Below are positions 52,901-64,000 of a stretch of DNA of 64,000 bases, in pieces. Every line of letters starts with the position of its first letter. Position 1 is the first letter of the stretch. The notes below the pieces were generated by a model. The model saw only the letters and a program-made list of their open reading frames with translations. It was not told the DNA's origin and did not search any database. The position numbers were made by a program, and so were the translations under genes. This DNA is from Acridotheres tristis (taxonomy: Eukaryota > Chordata > Aves > Passeriformes > Sturnidae): assembly GCA_037013685.1 (NCBI GenBank), contig CM072888.1, positions 3,701,034-3,765,033 on the forward strand, read 5' to 3'.

Positions 52901-55900
52901 CCCTGGCTGAAACAGAAACCTGTAAGATGGCATTTGTTCCTTCTTGCTGCCTTTGCTATTCCTTTCAGGAGGATGATCATATGCCATGCTCATGTATTTG
53001 CAAGCTCATGACATAATGTTAAGGGATTGTAATAAACAATACCATTTCGGGGAATAACTGAGGAGACTGAACATTTTAACTGCCACTGGAGTAGTTTTGC
53101 TTTAAGGATTAAATGTGTTGTCTCAAATCCAGATTTGTAGTGAAAACCCTCCTGTCTTTCCGTCTCTCCCTGTTCCTCGTCCCCCCTGCATCAAGAGAAT
53201 TTGGTCAGGTGACCAGTGGAGTGAAAATGAGACAGGAGAGCCACACAGAACAGAGTAATTGATACAGGATATGGAGTTAGGAATGAGTGGATTTGCCGAA
53301 GTGCACACCAGTAAACTGAGTGGTTCATTTGCCTACCAGCAGGATGGATTTATAGGCTGTGTGTCACTAAGAAGCCAGTCATCCCCCTTACTCCTACCCC
53401 CAAAAAACCCCTCATACCCCTTGTGTCCCCCCCAAAGGTTGCTTAATCTGAAAGCCAGGTCACAAGTCAAAGCATCAAATTACATAAACATGCTTTGGAC
53501 TAAACTGGGAAAAGTACAAAGACCTCCAGCAAACTAAATTTTTTTTTTTTTTTTAAGAAACTGAAGGGTTCAGTTACTTCTCACATACCTTTGCTGTTTT
53601 CTCCCAGAAGCCACAAGTCTAGGCTAGAAATGTTCTCTTTGTAACAGTGTGAATATATTTTATACCATCATTCTCTTAGCACCACCAGCAGGTAAGTACT
53701 TTCAGGTAGCAGGTTTTGCTTTTTACCTTTCATTTACATGTGCTTTGACTGCAATTTTGGTATAAGAAAGGTGTCCCTTTTCCTACTGGAAACACCCAGT
53801 GCGTGGTCTTGGGACTGTACAAGTACTGCAAGCATATTGCAGTTCCCCTACTCATCAGTGACAAGAGCTCAGCCCCAGATTAGGCAATGGATACACTTAT
53901 CACAAAACTGTCTATTGTAGCACTTGTTCTTCCAACTGTTCAGTAGCAGATAATAAAGACATTTTAGATCTCTATTAATTCTCCCTTAACCTTATCATTA
54001 TAGAAATGCTAATCTCCAGGATATAAGGTATACTGCAGTTAAAGACTTATGATTCCACCTTTATACCAAAGCACTCAGTAAAGGTGTATTATTTTCTCAA
54101 TCCCAAAGAAGCATTGACAATTCAATTCTCTCTCTGCACAGGGAGCAGTGGGAAGGAAAAAATTAAAACCTAGCTACAGTGTTCATGGAGAGATCAAAGT
54201 TGGTTAGGACTTAAAAATAAGGCAGGAAGCACACAGCCAGTCACAGCTCAAGCAGTGCAAGAAGAAAAAGGGAATGGAAATAGAGCAGACAGTGCACAGC
54301 TACCCAACTGAAAAGCAAAGGCATCATTCCTCTCCTTGTCACATGTTCCCCCATGGCAAAAATTCACTGTAAAAAGGTAAATCAGCACAACATTTTAGTT
54401 TTGACACATCAGCTACAAGTATGTAATAGTACACTCCAAGAAAGGCTGTGCACTGATCTGTTGTACAAAATGAATAGCAGACTAAGTTCTGTACACCCAA
54501 GCTCACTGTTGGGAAATCTGCTGTGTCGCCAGCATACCACATCAATATTTCAGAGGTCATTATCTCATCCCTTCTTCAGCTGCTAACTTTGGATTTCTGC
54601 CAGAAAAAGGCAACCACCAGTAAGATGATACACCAGTACATTAGGCAAGGCTTTTGGGAATTTGAGCAGGCTTTTCTTTTCACTGAGATCAGTCTGCTCT
54701 CTGAGTCCAAATGGCACAAGCGCTCTGTCAATATATAATTGACCAAACAGGTTCTGCAACCCTCCCACGACAGAATGTGCAAGAAGTTCTACCAGACTGC
54801 ATTTGTCAAATAGACCCTGTGGAGAACTGAATGTTTATGTGAGTACTTCTGACACTGTCAGAAGGAGGAGACAACAATCACCAAACTGCTCCAGAATCAA
54901 GAAGTGTGATTTCACATGTACAGTGCAGCAGAAGAACTGGAGACAGAGTTAATCAAAAAGTAAACCAATAACTCTTCTGGTACCAACTCCCCTCTGCAAG
55001 AATGTCCCGTGAACTTTTACATGAGCAAACCATGATTAAAGGTCTGCTTTAGCTGTGAGTTGCTAAGTAAAGCCAGAACATTTGCAATGGGATCCATGGA
55101 CTTGAAAGTTTAAAAGTACCTTTGTTTTCTGTGGCTTGGCATCCCAGATCTCCTGTGTTGCCATAAGCTACTATAATATTACACCATTGTTCAATTTTTC
55201 CAATGATGATCTTAATGATAATCAATGGCAGCCCACCTCTGCATTCAAGGAGTTACAGGCTACCTCCCCTTCTGGAAAGACTTTTGGAACATTTAGTAAT
55301 AAAACTATGTCTGGACACATTTTCTCCTTTGATGTCTTTAATGTTATTTTGTCTCATAACCCATTTACAAAGATAATTACCTTTACAGACAACATGAAAG
55401 TGGATCTCTCTAGGATGTTTCCCTTAAGACCAGAGGAGAAAAGGGTGGAGTGAACTGCCCAATTCCCAATATCATTGCCCTGCTACTGGGAAGAATTTGG
55501 GGAGAGGAAATATACTGTGCTTACCTTACAAGCCAAAGATACTTCATTCAAAGCCTTCTCTCAGGAAAACCATGAGGGAGATAACTTAGAAGCATCTTTG
55601 TTTAACCCAGCTAATTAACAGACATTTACTGTTAGTCTTACTGTGTAAATCCTGCATACAAATCCCAAAGGTGGGGACACAGAGACTTCAAGGTAAAATA
55701 CGGAAAAGTATTTTATAATCATACTATCTCTATTCATATTATCTATATTTAGAGTAGCTAAAGTCACAGCACTTGAGCTTTAGCTCTGGGGCAAGGCTCC
55801 TCATTGCATTCCCATACATTCAGAGGAGCTAGGGAGGGGTTGGATCTCACAATCCCAGTGAATCTGACCTGTCTGAAGCTTTTACTTTGTGGCTTTTACT

Positions 55901-57856
55901 CTGACTGATTCTGAAAGGAAGTAGCTTATCTGGTAGAGAAATTCAGTCCAGAGAGGATGAGGACTGGTATCAGCTTGACACAAAGTCACCTCCAGGCAGC
56001 ACAGATGCAAATAGCTCGAGCCACATCACCCAGCAGACTCCTGCTCAAGTCCAGGCATGGCTAATGAAAGCAGATTAAAATTTGGTAAAGCTCTAAAGAA
56101 GCCCTTTACAAGAGTAAAATGCATGCAGCCATCATGGAGTCTGTATACAGAGAACATTCACCCAGGTAAATCATCCCACTCCAGCTCCAGTCAATGACAC
56201 TGTTACCTCAATAGCATTTCACATTTTGCTCAAAATGCAATCCATAAGCTTGAGCCCTGTCCTGCCAAAAATGCCTGCAGTTTAGACCAGAACCTGGTAT
56301 TTTCAATGAATTTATGTAGGTACAAACTCCAAACAGGAGTTTTAGGCAAGAATATTTTCTAATTATATGGCTTTTAAAACCTCTCAGGGAACTCCTCAAT
56401 TCTGCTACCATTACCGAGTTAAATCTGCAAGTGGCTCTAATTCCCTTCCTGAAGATCTGATGACTCCTCTCTGCTCATCACTATCTGTCTACTGACAACT
56501 ACTTTCTCTTATTATACACATTAAAAGAGAAAATTAGGAACACAAAAGTCTTCCTGTTTTCCTCATTTATGGACATCTTTTTCCTTAAGACTCATTATTT
56601 ATACAGCCCACACTATAAGTTGTGAAGGCAGTGCTTGGGGATGGGGAGGAAAGTGTTAAGGTAGAAATATGTTTAGATGTTCTCTGACTTAAACTCCCCC
56701 CCAGAAACCATGGAGAAAACTAGGGGATGTGAGCTTGTCCCTTCATCACCCCCTCTGATTTAGCAATAGCTGTGTTTACCAGCCTGGAGCCTCTGAGCTA
56801 TTTAAAGGATCTACAGAGATCCCTAAAAAGCCCAAGCAGGTTAGGAGGGAGGCTTAACTTACTCTACAGTCCTTCCTATCTAAGCCCCCAAAAGCTCACT
56901 GACTCAAGGCTACTTTTCTGTCTAAAGGACTCCTGCAAGCATAACCATTTCCAAACAAGGCTCTAGAGCCTTATTTATGAACTGTGGCTGAATTAATTTG
57001 ATTTGTAACCTTCATTTTTAATTCCCTAACTTCATACAAGTCAAACTATTAATACACTAACAATTCTACCTCCAAGTGCTTGTGCTTCCTGCTCAGAGCA
57101 AAGCACTGTACATTGTTCATTTTATTAGAGTGACACATAACTTTAGAATATATTTGAATACATTTACCAGCCACTGCCTTTGCTGTAGTGTTTAAAATAG
57201 AAGAGATGATGTGCCTTCCTTGGTGCATTTGGGGATTTTTAGAAAATATTGTCTACAGGAATCTTTGATCCCTGATCCTGAACTTCATGACTAGCACTTA
57301 GCTAATCAATTAATGAGAAAAAACAACTTCTGGAAAGTGTGAGCTAATGTCTGACAAAATTAAACTAAGTAGTGGATACATTCATTTATTTATGCTGGCC
57401 TTAAACATATTTAAGAAAAACACGTTAGCCAGATACATTTATTGCAGCAATTAACAGGCAAGCCTTTAATTGTTATAATACTCATTTGTACTTAGGTAAG
57501 TGGCAAAAGCTGAGTTCCACTATACTTTGTGTCATTTCACATGTAGTACTATCTGTCACTTTGTCAGCAAGCAGGATACAACTTTCTTTAATTACTTAGA
57601 TTTTTGATCACTTCATCACTTCTGTCTTTTCAATCATTTTGAATCACCACCTCTTTTATGGCCAGGACTAGGCCATATTCAAGTCAGTAGACTTCATTGT
57701 TATTTCTGACATATAAGCCATTCAATTTGGATTCTTAACTTAATTATACTTTCCCTCAAAGTTAAGGTATCTGACTGGATATTAAAAAAATAGATTTAGA
57801 AACATCAGAACTGTATTCAGGGTGTCAAAGTTAAAGTGTAAGTTTTCTTTAATTTT

Positions 57857-57901
57857 TGAAAAATATAATTATTTATTAATTATTATTTATTATAATATTT
57901 T
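57857..57901. repeat. Very AT-rich low-complexity stretch
   Basis: Forty-five bases made only of A and T except at the edges, with repeated ATTATTTATTA-like words. Low-complexity sequence. Confidence 0.8.
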
Positions 57902-60530
57902 AGAGAAAATATTACTTGTGAAAGGAATGCATCAACCACTTACTGCTTTAATTTTAGTATGAACATCAAAAGAAGAAGCAGTGTCTGTCCAGCCCCACTT
58001 TCCTGCATACTCACACCTGTTTTCTCTGCTTCTTTACCAATTCATATCTCTGGCAAGACAACAGAACGATTGAAAAAACCTCAACACAAGGCACATTTAA
58101 ACAATGACACTCTATTAATTAATTGTTAATTAGTTAGTTCTACAAAGTAAGGGTACTAATCCCAAGATTTAGGTTAATGATTACTTTTAAAAGGCTATTT
58201 AATAGAAATTTCTTAAACATATTTCTGCATTACTGATCACAAAAAGACATCAAAGGGCACAGTTTGCTACTGTAGTAAAAATTACTGCTTTAAAAGCTGG
58301 CTAGTTGTTGGGTCTGAGAAAATAACATCAATCTGGGGAATCATTATTCAGTAAGGGCATAACAGTAGTCAAAGGACATGTCCCTTGTTATTGATGTTTA
58401 CTCACCAGTTTAAAAGAAAACACAAAGTCACTGCTGGTAAAGCTTGCAGTTGACATAACTAAAACACAACAACAATAATGAGGATGGACAAGAAGTCCCT
58501 TGCCTGGTGAACCTTGCTACTTTGGGCAACATATTTCATCAGAGCAGAACACAAGGCCAGCCACCAAAGACCCAAACCTCCCACTGAGGACACACATGTA
58601 AATAAGGTTCCAGGAACCAGCTTCAAACCTTGAGGGGCAGCAGCTCAAATGAGGCTTCAGCAGTCAGACAAGGTATTCAACTGAGCAGGCTCTTCCAGAG
58701 GCAGCCCCTCAATGGAAGAATCTGCTCTGTCTGTGTGAGCAAGGAGCCTGAAATGGCAGGGAAGGATATTTCCACTACATCCTGTGGCACTATTTCCTGT
58801 TCTGCTGTTTAAAAGCTGCTGGCAAACTGAAAAAGGATGAGTAAATAGTTCTGAAAATAAATCATGGTTTTGGAAAGCTTGCTTTAAATTCAGAATTTTG
58901 CCGTGCAAATATACGTGTATTTTAAAGCCACATAAATCTTATTTTATTAGATACAATTTTAGGCTAAATGGACTGTGCTTATGGTCATATTGCTCATTTC
59001 CTCAGCTTGGTTGCTCAGTCAGGCTATACCTGATGCACAGCACTTAGACACATGTCCCAGGTAAAAGTTTGTACTGCTAGCCCCAGAATGAAACTAAACT
59101 CCAGGACAAGATTAAGATACACATCATCCTTACCAAAAATCACTGGTAAAACCAAGATGATGAAACACCCTAATGACACTTCATTGTGCCATTAGAGAAC
59201 CTAGATTGCAGAGTGTCCTCAAGTCCATTTGCCTCCCTTTAAACTACAACTCATTGACCTTGTTCCCAGGTTCAACATACCTCAACTCGGATCTTCTTAT
59301 TATAGGGCTCAGACATGCACCCAAAATCATCAGCTGGTCAGCTGAGGCCCAGTTGTTGTCTGTGCATCCACTTGCAGCCACAACAAGTGACAGGTGCATG
59401 TACTCCAGCTTTTTAGCTTCATTGGCATAACATGTTTGAAGTGAATTTCTCTGTTATTCCTGATTTACCATACGTTGTTTCATAGCATGGAAGAGTTCTG
59501 GGTTGTAACTGGAGTGCTTTCAGATGAAATCAAAGGAGATCTGGTTACATGGGAAGGAGTCTCCCGTTGGCAGAAGCAGACTTGATCTAGTTTAAATTAA
59601 AAGCACTATAGCATACACAGGATGAGGGCTGGGCCCTCCCATTTGCTTTCTCTAAAAATACCCCTTTTCCCCACACTCACATGGGCACAGCCACTGTGTA
59701 TCCATCCATTTATTCTTTTTTTACTGGTTAAGAAACTGACTGGAACTGCCTTATTCTGTAGGCATCCATGGCTACTCCAGCCCCAGCAGCATCCCACAGC
59801 CATATTTCTGTGGATATGAGGAATTGGTCAGCATTTGACATTTTAATCAGCAAAGGGTGCTCCTGATAGCTGGAAATTCTGGATACAGGAGAAATCTGGG
59901 AATAAAAAGAAATTACACACTTTAGGTACATTGAATAATAAAGAGTCCTGACTGAGGGGGAGCAGGAAAGCAATAGAGGCAGCACCAGCTGAAAACTGGG
60001 GGGTCTTCAAGGTGCCCAATAGCAGTTGGTATCTTGACAGGTTCAGCACTAACAGCACCAGCCCAGTTTTGCTGTTTTATATAGATATTACAGGTACTTG
60101 AAAACAAAGAAAATCTTTCCAAACTTATTTTTCTTGTGGTGAAATCCCATTTAAAAAAAAAAATGTATGAGAAAACACACTTTTTCTTCCTAAGAAAAAC
60201 TTCAAGTGCATGGGAGAAACAAGTACCTGAGAAAGGCAGGGCTGCCCTAGGAGGAAAGAGCAAACACTGCTTTTGTAAGAATCTCTCCTGCTTTACAACC
60301 AAATATGCCTTGCTTTAAGTTCCCAAGAACTGGATAAAGGTTTCTTATTGTCCCCTGTGTTGCATTTCTGCTAGCAAAAGCAGCTTTTGCTTCCCAGTGG
60401 GCTCCTCAAAGGCTTTCTGCCAAAACTTCGAGAGAAAACTGTCCACCAAACACATATTTTACCAGGGACATCTTTCTTTCCACAAATCTTCTTGGAATTT
60501 TGTTGTTGTTGTTATTCTGGATGGGTGGTT

Positions 60531-60550
60531 TTTATTTATTTATTTATTTA
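60531..60550. repeat. (TTTA)5 microsatellite
   Basis: Five perfect tandem copies of TTTA. Simple repeat, likely length-polymorphic. Confidence 0.9.
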
Positions 60551-62739
60551 TATTACTTTTTCCCAGAAATCTGAAAAGTTTCAGTTTACATGAATAAATC
60601 TTTTTTTTTCATTTTTGTGGGTTTCCAGTGAAAACAACTAAACAAAGCCAGAAACAATTATAGCTTGCCTGGAAAAGCAGGCTACATATTGTTGAGTAAG
60701 TGGGTGTTATGCTGAGGGTGAAATAGCACAAATGATGATGGGATATTCTATTCCAGTTGCAACCTGCTATAATTTACCACACAATCTGCCCTTGCCTATT
60801 TTCTTCTGGGTGCTCTCTCTTCTCTTTTATTACCCCAACAGAAACACCAAAAAAGGTTAATACTGAGGTGATTTTATATTGGAATTCTTCAAATTTGGGA
60901 AGGTGTTTTTGCATGAAGTTTCATCTCAGAATTGTGATCTCTCAACAATTCACAAGGCAGAAAAATGGACTAAGAGAACCTTTTAAGAACTTTGAAAGCA
61001 AAATCAATCCCCGTGTCTGTTTTTTTTTTTCTCTTTTTAATGCTACCAAGTAGTCCCTCAAACATTAAATAAAGAGAAATAAGTTTTCTTCTCACAATCT
61101 AGGAATGACATTATGCCATTTCAGAGTTCACAGGTTTCTGTAATGGATGTTTACAGATTTTCTGAAAAAGGGTCACTCAAAATTCTTCATGGCATCTACA
61201 TTAAATATTTACATTCAGGCCAAGGATGCCTTGTAAAATTTTAATAGCATACCGTTCTATTTAAAAAAAAGACAATAACTAAACCTCAAATTCTAGCTCT
61301 TAGATGAAGCAAAACTTTCTAAACACTGTCTAAAGTGTCACTTCTTCCCAAGGCACAAGGATGTTTATGCTCTTGTCCAAGGGGAGATAAACAGAGCAGC
61401 ATACCACTCCATATTTGTAAATGTTAACTCTGCAAGGTAGAAACTGGCTTCTGTATGCAGCAGGCTTCTGTTCCTTCACTGCTCCAAGAGTCATTATGTG
61501 ACATATGGGAATGTGTAAATTGAAACAGCAGTGATAGATATGGTGGCCCTGCCACAGAAAAATGTGCAGTCTTACTGTTGTGCCCCACATCATCCCGACT
61601 CCAAGAACTTCCTTTCTGAAATACATCTTAGGTAGCAGCCCAGTGGCTTAACAGAAAATCTGGGACAATTCCATGAGTCTGCAGGGCATTTCCACCCTCA
61701 GATCCAGAGTATATCAGAAGCAGCTTCCCTAAAGTCAGGTGGGATTGACTCTGCTACTGTGAGTGTGGTGGAAATGCTACCTCTCGAAAAATTTTCAAGA
61801 AAACACTCTGAGAATTAACAAGGGGAACATGCTGAATCAACAGCTGGATATGGTATAAGGCCAAAGTACTCGGACCAACAGGTAGAAATTGAGATCAAAG
61901 AACTCAAGGCCAGCCCTTTTATGTGTATATGTAATTCTAAAATAGACTCATGCAAGAATTCTGGTTAATATAACACACTCTTTGCCAAATATGTACTTCA
62001 AAAATAGCCATCAACTGTAGGCATACCTTGAGTGGTGTTAGAGCTGTCTGGGCTTTGTTATGCAAAGACTGTGATAAGTTACACACACTGCCAGTGGAAA
62101 AAGGAATGAAACTGCAAAAACTGAGCTGCACGGGATTCTTGAATGAGAACTTAATAGAGGAGTTTAGACCATAACAAGTGTGCTGTAATAAATCAGGACA
62201 CTTACTCAAATGACGAAACACGGATTTAGGATCTCCAGGGATATGGATGTCTGTAGTTTGGGGACTAAAACTACAGCTGGGCATCTAAGGAAAAAGTGAC
62301 CAGCATGTAGATATTGACACTCTGCCCAGAGAGGCCTGAATTTACACACTCTTCTTTTACAATCTCAGTGCAGATTTCAGCTCTTAGTCTGAGTCTTCAT
62401 TCTCAGAGAAATTAATGAGGGGTTTTTGAAGTTCTGCTCAACTGTGATCGATTGTTGTCCTTCCCAATCTTCCATGTCTCCCAGTTTTAAAAGAATTAAT
62501 CCAGCCTGTTTGACACCTAGCTCACAAGTTCAGTAAAGCAGAAGATTTTGTATTATTACTGGCCAGAATAGGATTAACCTCAAGTGAGACAAGCTATTAA
62601 TTTGTATTGTGTAAATTTATTTATGATCAGTATTATTGATCCTTTTGCACAGACAAAAAGTATGCTGAGGACGTGGTTGCTGCTGTTTTCAAATGAACAC
62701 TAACTGTGAAATTTGGAATTTGTTTTTGACTCATTGTAG

Positions 62740-62891
62740 GTTCGCAGCAAAAGCAAAGCAGCCAAGGCTGGACTGTGTGAGGGGGATGAGGTGGTGTCTA
62801 TCAATGGCAAGCCTTGTGGAGACCTAACCTATGCTGAAGTCATTGTCCTGATGGAAAGCCTGACTGACGTCCTGCAGATGCTTATCAAGAG
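62740..62891 (+). CDS. SYNPO2: Synaptopodin-2 (myopodin), coding exon 2: C-terminal half of PDZ domain
   Basis: This exon encodes residues 36-85 plus two bases of the next codon. The sequence VRSKSKAAKAGLCEGDEVV, then SINGKPCGDLTYAEVIVLME, then SLTDVLQMLIK supplies the rest of the PDZ fold: the short helix at SKAAKAG, the strand at EGDEVVSING, the long helix at TYAEVIVLMES that lines the ligand groove, and the last strand at LQMLIK. CEGDEVVSING and LQMLIKR are characteristic of SYNPO2. The acceptor is CATTGTAG and the donor is AAGAG followed by GTACAG. The exon is 152 nt, enters in phase 0 and leaves with two bases (AG) of a split codon, probably arginine. Everything after the PDZ domain, including the actin-binding and proline-rich parts, is outside the window. 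Confidence 0.95.
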
Positions 62892-63194
62892 GTACAGGAA
62901 TGCTCAGGATGCTTGGGTGCAATTCAGTGAATCACCTGGAAAATGCTGGCTTTGAGCACACTCCTTTTGCAGACTTATACTGAGAGGTTCTGATAGTCCT
63001 GTTGTTAATGTCTGTAACTCTGCTTGGATGGAAAAGGAAGACAGAGAATTTGAGCTGAAGGAATTAATGTATATAATTTGAACAGCAGTGGTCAGGCACA
63101 GAATTAATAGTACAGTCTCCAAATGGAAGTATTAATACTTGCAAGGTGTCCACTACCATATATGTATACTGTAGAGCCTTGAGTTCAGTTATTC

Positions 63195-63300
63195 TCTGCA
63201 CTCCTTTGAAGCAGTGAAGTGTTGTTATTCCCCACAGATAGGGAAGTGAGGCTTACAAAGAACAAAGGCTGTATAGATGGAGAAACTGTGTTACCCAGAT
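63195..63300 (-). mobile_element. MIR-like ancient SINE fragment (minus)
   Basis: The + strand word order GTTGTTATTCCCCACAGATA then GGGAAGTGAGGC resembles the reverse complement of MIR (TTATTATCCCC, ACAGATGAGGAAACTGAGGC). MIR/CORE-type SINEs predate amniote radiation and survive as diverged fragments in birds and reptiles. Boundaries are approximate. Confidence 0.55.
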
Positions 63301-63371
63301 ATGCCTTGATGATGACATGGCAAGTGGTCTTCTTGGGTGGCAAAATGTGTTAGTGGTCAGGAGGAGGAGAG

Positions 63372-63487
63372 GGTCTGGAAGTCATGAATTCTATTTCTGT
63401 AGCTGTTATCACCTCACTAGATGAGGTGGGGGAAGTCACAGCTCTCTGGGTCTCAGTTTCTGCCTCTGTAAAATAGTGAGAGGGAAT
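63372..63487 (+). mobile_element. MIR-like ancient SINE fragment (plus)
   Basis: The stretch follows the MIR core and 3' region: GGAAGTCAC, then CTCTCTGGGTCTCAGTTTCT, then CCTCTGTAAAATAGTGAGAG, corresponding to the MIR words GCAAGTCAC, CTCTGTGCCTCAGTTTC and TCATCTGTAAAATGGGG. It is opposite in orientation to the fragment about 70 bp to its left. Confidence 0.7.
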
Positions 63488-63500
63488 TTCAGTTTTCCTT

Positions 63501-63624
63501 GAAAATGCTTCAAGTTTCTAAGAGCAGAGAAGCTTCAGACATATGAAAAATGCTTCAAGTTTCTAAGAGCAGAGAAGCTTCAGACATGAAAAATGCTTCA
63601 AGTTTCTAAGAGCAGAGAAGCTTC
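63501..63624. repeat. 43/44-bp tandem repeat, nearly three copies
   Basis: The unit begins GAAAATGCTTCAAG, continues TTTCTAAGAGCAG and contains GAAGCTTC. Copies are at 63501-63544 (44 bp), 63545-63587 (43 bp) and 63588-63624 (37 bp, truncated). They differ only by one A in the A-run and by AT near the end, so the expansion is recent. It starts just past the 3' end of the MIR-like fragment. Confidence 0.95.
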
Positions 63625-64000
63625 TTGCAAACTTGCAAGCAGGCCAGCATTAGTGCTCACTGAACATCAGTCAGTTCCAATGCCTGCTCTGTAATTGCCA
63701 TCAGTGCAATAAATCCAACCTGAGTTCAGAGCCACCTACAGTAAAGCACATTCTCCTCAGACTGTGAATTCAGACAGGATGAACTCTGAATTGCCTTCAG
63801 TGGGGCTAAGAAGAGGAAGAAAAGTCTTGAAACTCCCACACTCCTTGTAAGGACTTAAGGCTCCCCCCAGAGCTACTGCAGCTCCCTGTCCCAGGCAGGA
63901 CCAGGAAAGGGTCAGGACTCATCATGACAGCTACCAGAGCAGTGTCCCTGGAAAGGCTGGAAACAGGCACGTGTCTCTGGCTACCAGGGATGTCTATACA

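Larger units (their letters stand above)
11908..62739 (+). other. SYNPO2: SYNPO2 intron 1 (50,832 bp, phase 0)
   Basis: The intron starts with GTAGGA and ends with TTTTTGACTCATTGTAG before exon 2. Joining the exons keeps the frame and rebuilds a continuous PDZ domain. The intron is mostly AT-rich, CpG-poor sequence. Notable contents, listed separately, are CTCF-like sites, MEF2/SRF/E-box motifs, two short tandem duplications, a palindrome, a minus-strand ORF, a minus-sense CR1 remnant and a CpG island. No additional PDZ or SYNPO2-like exon was recognised. Confidence 0.93.
49993..62739. other. Intron 1 block leading to exon 2, no gene recognised
   Basis: AT-rich intronic DNA with T/A homopolymers (16 T at 53539-53554), a very AT-rich stretch at 57857-57901, (TTG)4 near 60500 and (TTTA)5 at 60531-60550. 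A perfect CArG sequence CCAAAAAAGG lies at 60847-60856. The open frames, up to 126 codons (59922-60302, minus), show no recognisable protein features. Confidence 0.5.
62892..64000 (+). other. SYNPO2: SYNPO2 intron 2, 5' part (runs off the window)
   Basis: The intron starts GTACAGG after exon 2. Within the visible 1.1 kb are two MIR-like SINE fragments and a 43/44-bp tandem repeat. No further exon is seen before the right edge. Confidence 0.85.

Noticed and set aside
11803..62891. Assignment to SYNPO2L or a PDZ-LIM gene instead of SYNPO2
   Set aside because: PWGFRLQGG is shared with those families, but KEQKQPLQIAK, CEGDEVVSING and LQMLIKR are specific to SYNPO2.
1..64000. tRNA, rRNA, snRNA genes, CRISPR arrays, operons and bacterial mobile elements
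   Set aside because: No tRNA B-box context, no spaced direct-repeat arrays and no prokaryotic gene organisation were seen on either strand.

Overview
The window is vertebrate nuclear DNA, most likely avian: AT-rich, CpG-depleted, almost entirely non-coding, with short simple repeats and only old, eroded CR1 LINE and MIR-type SINE remnants. A turtle or crocodilian cannot be excluded, but the low density of recognisable retroelements fits a bird better. There is nothing bacterial, viral, operon-like or CRISPR-like.

The one gene recognised with confidence is the 5' end of SYNPO2 (synaptopodin-2, also called myopodin) on the + strand. Coding exon 1 (11803-11907) and coding exon 2 (62740-62891) together encode an almost complete N-terminal PDZ domain and are separated by a 50,832-bp phase-0 intron. 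The rest of the protein lies beyond the right edge.

Layout: 1-11200 is upstream intergenic DNA holding an ancient CR1 LINE (about 7480-8520, + sense). About 11200-11802 is the promoter-proximal region and 5' UTR, with a one-mismatch CArG box, two M-CAT/TEAD-type hexamers, a five-codon uORF and modest CpG enrichment. 11908-62739 is intron 1. It holds a second, minus-sense CR1 remnant (about 44290-44835), an unexplained minus-strand 161-codon ORF whose stop codon runs into AATAAA (33547-34032), a 23-bp near-perfect palindrome (32719-32741), several CTCF-like sites, scattered SRF and MEF2-type motifs, and one conspicuous CpG island (about 48040-48760). 62892-64000 is the start of intron 2, with two oppositely oriented MIR-like SINEs beside a three-copy 43/44-bp tandem repeat.

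The most interesting unexplained element is the intronic CpG island. It combines dense CpG, a GC box, a strong CTCF motif, a CCAAT box and a TATA-like sequence in promoter-like order, which suggests an alternative or non-coding promoter inside SYNPO2. No clearly new biological system is visible. All regulatory calls rest on motifs read by eye.
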